64,000 bases of DNA from Alopecurus myosuroides (Eukaryota; Streptophyta; Magnoliopsida; Poales; Poaceae), in contig CM054059.1 of NCBI GenBank assembly GCA_028641055.1, positions 47,221,426 to 47,285,425 on the forward strand, in the 5' to 3' direction. The translations under genes were made by a program, and so were the position numbers. The notes beneath the pieces were generated by a model that did no database searches, was not told where the DNA came from, and worked only from the letters and a program-made list of their open reading frames with translations. Shown piece by piece: positions 1-10,500 of this stretch (the first letter of the stretch is position 1; the number at the start of each line of letters is the position of its first letter).

Positions 1-550
1 AAAGCCGCGGTGTTTCTGCGAAGATTGGCCGTCAGTGCTACCAAGGGAGGACGAGGCTGCTCTGAAGGTTGTCCACCAGCGGTACATGCAAACCGGTGGC
101 GCTGCTGGGAAGGTAGCGCACCGGTACTACCAAGGGAGGACAGTGCTGCTATGACTGTTTGGCCTCCGGTGCTACATTAAGCTGGTGTCGCTGCCGTGAA
201 GGTCACCCACCGGTGCTACATGAAGCCGGTGGCATTGCAACAAAGGTTTTACGCTAGTACGCCGTTACAATTGTTTGGCCGCCGGTGCTACATTAAGATG
301 GCGGCGCTTCTAAAAAGGCCATTCATTGATGCTACAAAGGACGAGGAGCGATGCTATGAGCTACAAAGAAAGCGGGCGACCGAACTTCATGCCATCACGG
401 CGCTGCTACGGAGGTCATACGCCGATGCTACAAAGGGTGAGCTGCGATGCTACTAGCTGCAAAAGAAAGCGAGAGGCGGAGTTTCATGACGTCGCCGAAG
501 ATGTTGCGACTTGGCAGCGGTGCTTGAAGATTATTCCCCCGCTTATGTAA
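1..550. repeat. degenerate tandem repeat with GGTGCTAC / GATGCTAC core
   Basis: About eight imperfect units of roughly 45-70 bp each carry a core like CGGTGCTACA or GATGCTACAAAG, followed by variants of AAGCCGGTGGCGCTGC or AGGACGAGCTGCGATG. Cores lie near 30, 80, 121, 168, 211, 282, 328 and 424. Short frames crossing the array give only low-complexity peptides, so I see no gene. Arrays like this occur near the ends of some grass class II elements, but no element end is visible here and the family is not assigned. Confidence 0.55.
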
Positions 551-946
551 TTTTTCTAGGGACACTGCAATTTCCGTCCTGAACCGAGCAACAAGAAGAG
601 AGATTCTTTTTTGTTTTGACTTTTCTGCGGTTGCGGGTGCGTATTTGGAGCTATTGGGGGTCCACCCATGATTTTTTTGAGAAAACGATCTCCTCGTCGA
701 TTTCATATAAAGAAACCACCTGTAAGCTTTACAAGCCAAGGAAGAAGAGAGAAAAAAGAAAAAAAAAAGAAAAGGGAGCTAGAGTTTAATTTGCCAATAG
801 GGCTGGGGTAAAGTACACCAGACAACATAAGCCCAAACACAACTCTACTCAGCTAGAGGAAACAAGCACGAACACAGTCTCCCACCGGTCTTTTTTCCTG
901 AGCCACTTGTAAGTCTTAGTTTGTTGATCGCCTACCCATGCGTTCT

Positions 947-2402
947 CTAGTAAACCTCCCTAAGGACCACCAGGATCGATCTCGCTCCATCTTCAAGCCT
1001 TCCTCGGCCTTGGCATTTCTGCAACATCGCCCAACTGTTAATTAAAGAAACAAGTTTGTAGACTATTTCTACATGGGCATTAAGGATTTTCCCATTAAAG
1101 CACACATCATTTCGGGTTTTCCAAATCGTCCAGCATATAGCTACACTTCCACTGAGTGCTTCCGCTGTCTTGGAGGAAAGAGATTCAGCCAAATATTCGT
1201 CATATTAATGATACTATTAGGTGGCCTAGAAAGCCCCAGTGCACAGACCACAATTTTCTAGACCAGACTAGCAAGAGAGCAGTGAAAGAGGAGGTGGTCT
1301 ATAGTCTCATCTGCACAACAGAAATAACACTGCTTGTTACCTGTCCATCCTCTTTTTATCAAGTTATCTTTAGCCAGAATCTTGTTTTTAACAGTGAGCC
1401 AAATGAACTCCTTAAATTTCAAAGGTATCTTGATTTTCCACAAAAAAATTCTTGGGAAAGATTCCATTTGATCTTATAAGGGAATATAGCTCACTGACTT
1501 TGAACAGTCATGTGTTGCCAATTCTCCACTTCAACCCATCTTCTTCATCATTTAGATGGACTGCGTCTACAATCTGCTTCATGTCCTCGAATTGAGATAG
1601 TAACTCCCCCCTCCCCCCAGAGGGTTCTTCTCAACCTCATTAAATTCTAACCTCCATTTTTGACTGAGCTCACTGAGATGTTCTTGTCAAAGAGGATGTG
1701 AAAGAGCCCGGGGAACTGTATTTTTAGTGATGAATTATTCACCCAACTGTCCTGCCAGAAAAGAGTTTTCTCCCCATTATTAGTAACCCTTTGAGCATAT
1801 TGTTGAAACAGGGTATTTGCCTTCATCAGCCCCCGCCAGAAGTGTGAACAACCGAGACCAGCTGTGGCCTGGGCCAGCGCTTTGTTCGACATATATTTGT
1901 TAGTTAGCAGCTCCTGCCAGGGTCCTTTGGAGGCTTTCAGCTTCCACAACCACTTACAGAGTAGGCTGATGTTCATTGTTTCCAAATCCAGCACCCCAAG
2001 TCCACCATCGTCTTTAGGGCTACAGACTACAACCCAATCAATCAGGTGGTACTTTATGGATTTTTCAGTCTCTTGCCAGATCATCCTTTTCCTGTAAATA
2101 TCCCACTTTTTAATTGTTCCTTTAGGAGGGGAGGATAATTAGGCAAGCATTGACCAAGGTGACTCTGTCTCCATATGATAGGAGTTTCCCTTTCCACCCA
2201 GCCAGGTTACCCGCAAATTTTCATCAATAGGTGCCCATTGAGACATTGCTAGTCTCTTATCATCAATAGGAATCCCAAGGTATTTTATGGGAAGTTTAGC
2301 TGTTAGACGAGTGAAGATTTCACTGTACTACCTTTCCCTCTGAATTGCATCTCCTAGACAGTAAACTTCACTCTTGTGGAAGTTTATTTTCAGTCCAGAG
2401 AG
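947..2402 (-). pseudogene. LINE (non-LTR retrotransposon) reverse transcriptase C-terminal remnant
   Basis: Read on the minus strand, this encodes the C-terminal half of a plant LINE ORF2. Near 2400-2340 is the post-palm signature SGLKINFHKSEVYCLG. Next comes KLPIKYLGIPIDDKRL (about 2310-2240), then a thumb/connection segment with GGLGVLDLETMN (2084-1647). A zinc-finger-type segment follows, RGWTGNKQCYFC...HLLFHC (1467-1258). The tail block contains CWTIWKTRNDVCFNG (1192-947). The frame breaks at least near 2100, 1640 and 1250, and the palm with its YADD box is missing because the 5' part is lost near 2400. It is a dead fragment, and no poly(A) tail or target duplication could be fixed. Confidence 0.85.
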
Positions 2403-2404
2403 TT

Positions 2405-2516
2405 GCATGTTTGCTTGCTGCCATATTTTCTTGTGGGAGCATTGAAACACCGTTGTGGAAGCATTGAAACACCGTTTTCCGCCTGTTCTGCTACATGTTT
2501 GCTTGCTGCCATATTT
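2405..2516. repeat. short nested duplications at the LINE break
   Basis: A 22-bp unit is tandemly repeated at 2431-2452 and 2453-2474 with one mismatch (TTGTGGGAGC versus TTGTGGAAGC, both continuing ATTGAAACACCG). It lies between two copies of a 23-bp word starting CATGTTTGCTTGCTGCC (2406-2428 and 2494-2516). The duplications sit where the LINE reverse transcriptase homology stops, which fits filler DNA from break repair. Confidence 0.7.
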
Positions 2517-2819
2517 ATTTCAGATTGCTATTATCACTTATTATCATCCATATTACTTGCATTTTACTCTCTCTTCGCCGAACTAGTGCACCTATATAAC
2601 TGACAAGTATATTGGGTGTGTTAAAGACACAAGAGACTTCTTGTATCTTGATTGCAGGGTTGCTTGAGAGGGATATCTTTGACCTCTACCTCCATGAGTT
2701 CGATAAACCTTGGGTAATCCACTTAAGGGAAAATTGCTGTTGTTCTACAAACCTCTGCACTTGGAGGCCCAATACTGTACACAAGAATAGAAGCGTGCGT
2801 AGACATCAGTCCCCTTGTA

Positions 2820-4064
2820 GTTTCCAGTGAGAAAGGTCCCATCAATTGATAGTTTGGGAGAATGCCCAGAATAGACGTTCAAGGATAATTGAATTTTCCT
2901 CTGTTGGGTGTCCACAAGTTTTCATGAACATTTAAGTTCCAGGGTTAACATCTGCTATCTGCCGTAACAGCTTGGGGGCCAGTCATAGGCCTCCTCATAA
3001 GTGTCATACAATTTCTGAAAAATGGCCTCTTTGCCACGTCTAGCCTTACCATAGCTGACCGGAAAATCAATCAGACCGGCCGCAGTTTCTTGCAGGGTCT
3101 TAATACCCATATTTAGCGGTGACATTGTGGTTATCCTCAAGAGTCCCTACTAGCTCGCAGCTATGGGGTACTATTTTTGAGATATGTTAGGGCTGACGTA
3201 CCCCAGGGCTATGGCGAGCGATCACCCTTCCCTTGCAACCATCAGCCAAAAAGATGCATACGACCTTCAACACTTTTCGGTCAGACTGCTTCACTTTATG
3301 TTGGCGAGAAATGCCCAGTGCATACTTCTTGATTGCCGTGTCAGCAGAGGCCTTGTCTGGAAAAGTATGCCCTTCCTACAGACTGTCCTCTCCCAGGCCC
3401 GGAACCGAGTGAAATTCATTGTTGATGGTCATTGTCGTCAAAAACTGATGGTCCAGCGGTGCTGCAACCACCCTCCGAGAGGGACCAGGCCCTTCTTCAT
3501 CTGAGGATGATGACGACAAAGAATTCCATCATCGTCATGGTCCAGCGCCTCCGGGAGTCCCTCCACATGTTCGCTGATGTCAACGACAGCAGACCAATAT
3601 CCTGGGTTAAGGACACCCTCGAACACATTATGGCCGCTTGTTTCCTCCGATGGGCCGGTGCTAGTGGCTGTGGTGATGGCCAGCTCGACCTCAGCAGTGC
3701 CGTTACTGCATCCGACACCATCACCGCGAGGAAAAAACTGGACATACACCATCGGCTCTCTATACATGGCGGAACCAGCAGTGGTTGCGAAGCTCATGTA
3801 CGTCCTCCAGTTCCTTTCCGATTTCACCTCCTTAAGACCCCAGCGGGGAACCCCATCATACCCTTCTTCCACGACGAAGGGCTCAACCCTCATCGTATTT
3901 CCATGTTCATGCTTAAAGTATCCGCGGATGCATTTTCGGACATCGCCAAATTCTTTATTGACCATGTCTTTAACTACTACACTTAATGAGTCGCAATTTG
4001 ACATATCGACGCCAGATATATTGTCGCGTACGATGTGCCCATAGAACACTTTCAATATTTCCAT
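2820..4064 (-). pseudogene. Mutator-like (MULE) transposase, N-terminal remnant
   Basis: The minus strand has an open frame from 4064 to 3438 (208 aa) starting MEILKVFYGHIVRD. After frame changes it continues as PDKASADTAIKKYALGIS (about 3365-3300), then a Cys/His-like segment VVCIFLADGCKGRV and KIVPHSCELVGTLEDNHNVTAKY. Next come FPVSYGKARRGKEAIFQKLY (about 3070-3010) and, after another break, DGTFLTGNYKGTDV (about 2845). This order is the N-terminal part of plant MULE transposases, running from a DNA-binding region into the start of the catalytic domain with its first Asp (DGTFL). In-frame stops and shifts (for example near 3200 and 2920) and loss of the rest of the catalytic domain make it a pseudogene. 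No terminal inverted repeats were found. Confidence 0.75.
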
Positions 4065-4110
4065 CGTACCTACCGAACAACCATATTTACAAGAAGAAAA
4101 TTAATATTGC

Positions 4111-4420
4111 ATGCAGTTATTTCATTGTCACATTTTTAATATAGCTGACCCGGCTGAGATTATTTTCTAGTTTCGTCATGGCTCCCGTGCAAATACGATA
4201 TCTATCTGCGGTTAGCTAATGCGAGTATACACCTTTGAAAACAGTAAGTTACCGTACTAATTATGACTCCATGACAGCAACAAAAAAATTAATAACATCT
4301 TCGCTTCATTATTTTCTACAATTGTACTTATTAAATTTTATATCACATGCAATTATTTCATTACCACATTTTTAATATAGCTGACCCAACTGAGATTATT
4401 TTCTAGCTTCGTCACAGCTC
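4111..4420. repeat. 74-bp direct repeat pair upstream of the MULE remnant
   Basis: Copies lie at 4111-4184 and 4347-4420, 236 bp apart. Each reads ATGC.(A/G)TTATTTCATT, then ACATTTTTAATATAGCTGACC, GAGATTATTTTCTAG and TTCGTCA. A second shared word (CCATCGTACCTACC, then CATATTTACAA) occurs at about 4062 and 4459, so a larger AT-rich block was duplicated and has diverged. The word GATTATTTTCTAGCTTTGTCAT recurs at about 62155. No coding capacity. Confidence 0.65.
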
Positions 4421-6125
4421 ATTATTGACAATCATTTTTAATATGCAAGTGTACAAGGTTTCCATCGTACCTACCCAATCATATTTACAATAAAAAAATA
4501 TGTACACTTCTAAAAATATCACAGGTCATTATGTAAGTGTGAGTATGATACCCATAAATATCTAGTGTAACTATGACTATTCTACACCTCCCTAAACTGT
4601 AACCAACATTACTAAATGACTTAGTGGCGTCTTTAACATCATCTTACATGGAAAACATAATATCATAGACTAACTGCAACATATTTCTCCCGACAATATC
4701 TATCAAAATTTCTGATTACTACAAGCCATAACTAACTACAAGTTGTAATACCAACTAATATATATTCTACAAATTAAAAATATAAGTGTCTGTCAAAATA
4801 TATCAACACCTCAGAAAACTCGTACCTTGTTGCTGGACTGGTTAATTCACAAAATAGTGAATAATGGTCTTCAAATCGCAGCCACTCTACTCTTTACTCT
4901 TTCTTGCTGACTTGGGGGCACACAAACATGAGAGCTGAGTGCACCCACGAACCGCAACCACGGTCTTCAAAGCTATGTGAAGCAACCACGAATCGCAACC
5001 AGTTATGTTCTGGCTCTCACTCTATGTGAGACGAGCGGAGGAAGCACACGCAGTATATAAAGAGCAGAGAGAAGAAGAGAGGAGTGGGGCGCTGAGTGCT
5101 GCTCTCTTTCGTAAACCTGCCCACCAGTCCATGTATAAAATAAAAAAGAATCACTAATCACTCGCGTGGGAATCAGTGTAGTTAGTTTACTGTACCGCAA
5201 AGGCCAAATGCATCCGAATCTGGTACCAGTGCAAGATTCTAATCACCGGAACTCGCGTCGTTTGTTGGAAGAAAATCAGTGCGCGTTTAGACGACGCGGG
5301 TTCTGGTCCCTCGCAATCAGTGCAGCCTGCCGCCTCCCTCACATGCGGCATGTTCCACGTCACTCGGGACATTCCGTCGCGCCTGTGCCGTCTTGGGCCG
5401 TGTCGGCACGTGCCACGCGGCGCTTGGCTGGCCTGCCGCCACGGCACTTTTGACAAATTCATCCGAATGTGGTCCTTTTTGATGATGTGTTTTTTGAGGT
5501 GGTCTTTTCTGTCAAAAAATCCATGTAAGTGTGCTTATGGTGCTTATGATAGTATAGGATAGAGACCAGATCTGTTTATGTACAATCATGATTTGACTTG
5601 TATCCCACGAGGCTCAATAATACATCAACATATTACGTCAATCTCGTCCTTCTACATGTTGTACCTCGACTCCAACCCCTGGCCGGACGAACATACTCGC
5701 TGGTCGGCAACTGCTGCAGACGCCCGTCTACGCCAGTCCCGCTGGTGTCACCGCCCATCGCGCCGAGACTGCGCACGCTGGGCCTGAGACACGGCTCTTG
5801 AGACATCTGAGCTCTCGTGCATCTGCTCCCAGATAAAAACACTCATTTCAGCGCAAAAAAAAAGTAGACTCGTGTGAAATGTTTCAAAAGGTTCTGGAAA
5901 AAAATCTCACACGCGAATCTTTATCAAAAGAGGACGTTCCCCCCTGACACATGCCAATTTTTCTTTTCACAACACAGATCGTAACTATTTTCCTTTCTCG
6001 GAGCACTTCACACCAACACATATATTATGTTTTGCAAATTTTAAACATTCTCCCCGTTCTACTGTTCACACTGGGAACGGCGGGGCATTCTCCGTGTTAG
6101 ACGGTAGATACATCTCCGGCTGCTT
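4421..6125. other. no gene recognised
   Basis: 4421-5000 is AT-rich with no usable frame. 5160-5460 is GC-rich with several short overlapping frames that match nothing I know. A TATATAAAG word at 5054-5062 could serve either strand, but no gene follows on the plus strand and the nearest minus-strand start is 1 kb away at 4064. I see nothing supportable. Confidence 0.5.
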
Positions 6126-6307
6126 GTCTAGTTATCTATGTTAGGTACGGAGTAGCACATCTCAGGCCGTTCTGGTTTCTTCCTTGGCAAAACAGGGGAA
6201 AGCTCCAGCGAAAATGCAGGTACACTAGAAACAAGACGGCCACCTGGCCACAGCACCCAAAATCTCAGCAGATGCAGCAGTACATGCAAGTTTTAATCTG
6301 CAGAGTT

Positions 6308-6678
6308 AAGATTTAAGAGTTAAGATTGGCTTCCACTCCACCCCTACCACGGTTGCAGCTCTTTGGAACCTTCCACCACCAGCTAACCTTTCAGCCATCA
6401 TTTGGCCCGAAGTTGCTTTGATTGTTCTATGGAAAATTTGGGACGCCAGGAACGCCATGGTCTTTCGCTCCATCGACCAACCCACCTCCCTCACGGTTTG
6501 TAATATTATACAGGATCTCACTCTGTGGTCTCACCGTTTCAAAAAAACGGAACAAAGAGTAGCCGTCGATCTGTGGCGTGCACATCTCTCTCTATGTAAC
6601 TCCTAAATATTTCTATCAGTAAAATTCAGGTGGGGAGACTTTCCCCCCCGGTGACAGCATCAAAAAAAAAAAGATTTA
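6308..6678 (+). mobile_element. 5'-truncated LINE 3' end just past the stop of gene A
   Basis: The body at 6316-6670 encodes a LINE ORF2 tail on the plus strand, including LIVLWKIWDARNAMVFRS and ending LWRAHLSLCNS, stop 6604-6606. A short 3' UTR and an A-run at about 6662-6672 follow. It is flanked by AAGATTTA at 6308-6315 and 6671-6678, read as an 8-bp target duplication. Copy B lacks it at the matching site (about 53250), so it arrived after the gene duplication. It lies 109 bp beyond the stop codon of gene A, in antisense, so it may sit in that gene's 3' UTR. Confidence 0.8.
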
Positions 6679-6786
6679 CAACCGAGCAGTCCGAGCAAGC
6701 AAACACTGGGAAAACGAGGAGATAAAGGGAAGAGAAGAGGTAACCACCGCCCGCGCCATTGCTTGACTCGCGTCCCAAGTCCAATT

Positions 6787-7574
6787 TCAATCGAGATCGT
6801 CGCTTCTCAGGTCCAGTTTCAATGCCGAAACGAGTGCTCTGCATGCTCCGGCATAATCCTAAACAAGCAAGCATCAGTGCGGTTGGCCAGGGAATACGAC
6901 AGAGTACGGGAAACAGAATGCCAATGCACACTCTCCCTGGCGCAGCTCACCTCCACCAGTATCAGAGCTATTGCTTGCTCATAGCAGGAATTCGATAGGT
7001 CCATGTTCATAGTTCTGTAGGTATAAGCATCAACCAGAGCCTTGTCTTCTTCACTCGTATGCAGCCAGCAGAGGCTCCTCTTTGCATACAAGGTTGAATC
7101 ATCATAGTCAATCTCCATTGCCTGCAGTTTGTACATACATGGAGGCATAAACGGTTTGTACATGGAGGTATTCTAGCAACGGTTTATATTGCATTATGTT
7201 TCGTGATTCCGAGCATTTTAGCCAGAAAGGGGTTCATCAGGAAGTAAAAGTGCACCGCGGAGCTAATGAAGTATATGATGCACGAGCTTACCTTGGTATA
7301 GAGAGCCAACGCATCAGCATAATTATTTTCCTTAAATGCAGCATCCCCTTGCATTTTCAAAGCACATCCACCATTTGCATCGAGGAGAGGATTCTGAATC
7401 AAACGAACAACTGAGAGTCAGTCAGGATATAAAATGCAAATTTACTCTTGAATTCACATAGTTCGCATATTCAATTATTACATCAGTGCCTGTACGGGTT
7501 GTGAGAGGGGAAAGAATCTTGACGCAGTCCATCCATCCTTGGGTTGCGGCAACTTCTGCTGCTGTTCTACCGAG
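6787..7574 (-). CDS. gene A exons 7-10 (last ankyrin segment, TPR region, stop)
   Basis: Exon 7 (7574-7458, 39 codons) starts LGRTAAEVAATQGWMDCVK and closes the ankyrin array. Exon 8 (7393-7292, 34 codons) and exon 9 (7121-6951, 57 codons) carry the TPR helices. Exon 10 (6858-6787) encodes DYAGACRALVSALKLDLRSD and stop. Acceptors end AACAG, TTCAG, TGCAG and TTTAG. All junctions in this block are phase 0. This block is separated from exon 6 by 22.7 kb of intron. Confidence 0.88.
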
Positions 7575-10500
7575 CTGTTCAGGAGGATATCAAGGATAAA
7601 TCTCACAAACAAACAAGGGAGAGCTCATGCAATGAAAGAATTAGGTTTTCCATTATGCAATAAGAGAAGACTGGCTAAGGCATTTATACTCATATCACTA
7701 TGGGATTCAAAATATGATGAATTATAGGCATGTTGATAATAATCAAGTGACATTACTTAGTCGGTCCGAACAGGAATCCGTTAGAAATGTATGTTAGCCA
7801 GATTCCCATTATATCCTGGACATGTCAGGTGCAAGAATGCTTGAACCAGCCTCCTCCAATATTTTCTTTTGTGGTAAGTAGAGATCGTCCCGACACCAGT
7901 ATATAGAACATTTTGCGAGAGAACATACACAGGCCTTCATTGTGGGACATTTTACCCCAAAGTAGTTTTGAAAGAACTTCACTAGTTACGACAGAGTTTC
8001 ACGATACCTTAGTTCGCAAGTGCAACATTTCTCAATTTTATTTTAATATCCAAACAGGATAAGAGCAAGTTCCCATCTTCTATCCTTTTTTATAGCCCAA
8101 GCATAACTGTCTAAAACTCTCAGTTCAACAGTACTTTCTTGTGGAGTCAAAAATCAATTTTGGTCCCTAGCAGACTAGTCACTTTCTTTTAAGTATTTCC
8201 CACCTTTCCTCCTAGGAGGCTTGTAACCTGAATTCTCCCTTTTCAATGAAACGAAACACTCCAAACCCCCTCCCTCCCCGCTCCTCATGGCCTCCTCCGG
8301 CGGCGGCCGCTGGCCCAGTCCCGACGACGAGGGCTCGAGCGCAAGGTCGTACAGCGACGTTGCCCGCACCCCTCCCGCCTCCCCGCGCCTCCCCCAGAGG
8401 CAGCACCCGCCCCGGCGCGCCAGGCCCCCGCCCCTGCCACTGGGCGCGCACCCGCCAAGGCCCGCCTCGGACCCCGCTCGGAGGTTCACTGCGTGCAGGT
8501 GGACGAAGATGGCTTCCAGCAGCCCCGCCGCCGGAACAGGCGCCGCCGCGCCCACCGTGCTGAGGCGGCTCGCCCCACCCCGAGGCTGAGCCATAGTCCC
8601 TCGCCGGAGGAGGCCGCCAGCCTCTGCTTCCGATGCCTCGACCCTGGCCACCGCGTGAGGAAGTGCACCAACCGCGTCCGCTGCCGCCGGTGCCTCCTCC
8701 CTGGCCATGAGTCCTGGGAGTGCGAGACGGTCCTCCCCGCTGGTGTGCAGTCCCCGCTGCGCATCGCTGCCGCGCCAGAGAACGGCACCGCGCCCGAGCC
8801 CGTGCCGCGCCAGGGGCGTGCGCGCGCTGCGCTTGTGGCCGCGGCCCCGACCAGGCCCGTGTGTCATGGTGGTGTCACGGCAGATGCCATAGGATGGCTA
8901 AAGTTGTGGGGACGATGGACGCTGGAGGCGCTCGGGGAGGGATCACGCGACGAGTAGCCGCGTGAAGTATGAAACAAGCACTGCAAACAACACGATCTAC
9001 CCAGGTTCAGGGCCCTCGTGAGGAGGTAAAACCCCTACTCCTGCCTTTCTCTCTGTATATTAGTGTCTCTCCGAGTAGCCACAGTAGAAATGTTCTTGCT
9101 ACCGAGTAGCCACCCTTCTCTCTACGTGCGGAACTAGGTCAAGAATGCGAGCCGATTCTGGGGATCCCTCGCGCAGGAGGGGGCAGGGCACCTTATATAC
9201 TCGGTGCCCAACCGGATACAGCCAAATACAAACAGATGTCGACATTGTGTGCACACCGTCCTTCTTCCGAGTTCCCGCTGACAGCTTTGGCTTCTAAGTT
9301 TGTCCGGTGCGGAAAGTCGTTGGGCAAAACCAAGTAACCAGTCTGTTATCACTGCCACGAACACAGAGTAGGTCCCCCCTATCCTGCGACGCCCTGCTTC
9401 CACACTGTCGCTGTCAGGCACGCCGTCCTCAGATGAACAGTGCCGTGAACAGTGCCAAAGTACGGATCCGGGATACGCGGGATTCTGTGTCAGAACGGCT
9501 CCTTTGACTTCTGGCCCGAGTAGGACCCGCCATTTCTACTCGGACCAACTCTTCTATTCGGAGGAACATAACTCTCTTGATTCGTCCTTCTGGCCATCTA
9601 TGTGTAGGACCGGGTAGCAGTCGACCGGGTAGCAAGTACCGGGTAGCCGGCTACTCGGCCAAACATCCCTTCTGATCTTACCTTTAGCACTTGCCTTTAC
9701 CCTACTCGGGGGTAACCCCCCGACAGCAGTCCCCGAAGCTGGTAGAGTCCTGCGAACTCGTTCACTGGGCCCTGCCAGCTTAAAACCAACCTTGCCAGTA
9801 TTGCCATTGAACCTTAGGATACCGAGTAGATCCTCCGAGTAGCCCTTGATATTGTTTTGAGTTTCTTCTCTTCCGAATAGAACCATTTTTCTTCTCTGTA
9901 GCCGAGTAAAATGACTTGGTGGAATCCCGAATCGAAATCTCTGCGGGGCAGAGCACAATCCGGCTTTCCGCACTGCAACTGGGCACGTGTCACGCGGACA
10001 CGACCCCGACGCCTCGGTGCCCGGGAACTGACAGGCCACGCGCCCAGTTTTCACGGAGTGGGCCCACCAGCCCGTTACGTCCCATCAAAGGCAGTGATTA
10101 CCCACGATCTCGTCGTGGGATTAATTGTGGCCGTTTCGCGCGCGTTCCGCGCTGTGTGCGTTTCTAACCGGTCCACACGGCCCACGCCGCACGATCTCCG
10201 CCACGATCGATCCCACTACCTCAACTCGTAACGGCAACCCGAGGGGCGGTATAAATACCCCCTCGGCAACTCCTTCTTCCTCTTCTGCTCTCACTTTCCC
10301 CTCGCCTCCTCGTTTCTCCGCCGCCGCAGAGCACCTCGCCGCCGCGCATCTCATCGCGCCGCCGCGAGTTTCTCCACCCAATTCCTTCGATTCCTCACCA
10401 AACCTTTTCTCCAAGCTGATGGCTCGTGACGACGATGCTCGCGCCGGCTGGGCCGGATCTGAGGTCACCGCCGAGGAGTGCCAATGGCTGGTGAACACCC

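Noticed and set aside
3432..4044. Plus-strand frames (184 and 155 codons) across the MULE remnant
   Set aside because: They mirror the minus-strand transposase frame, which carries the recognisable motifs, and show no domain of their own.
5054..5062. TATATAAAG as a promoter
   Set aside because: No gene follows on the plus strand, and the nearest minus-strand start is 1 kb away and belongs to a dead transposase.
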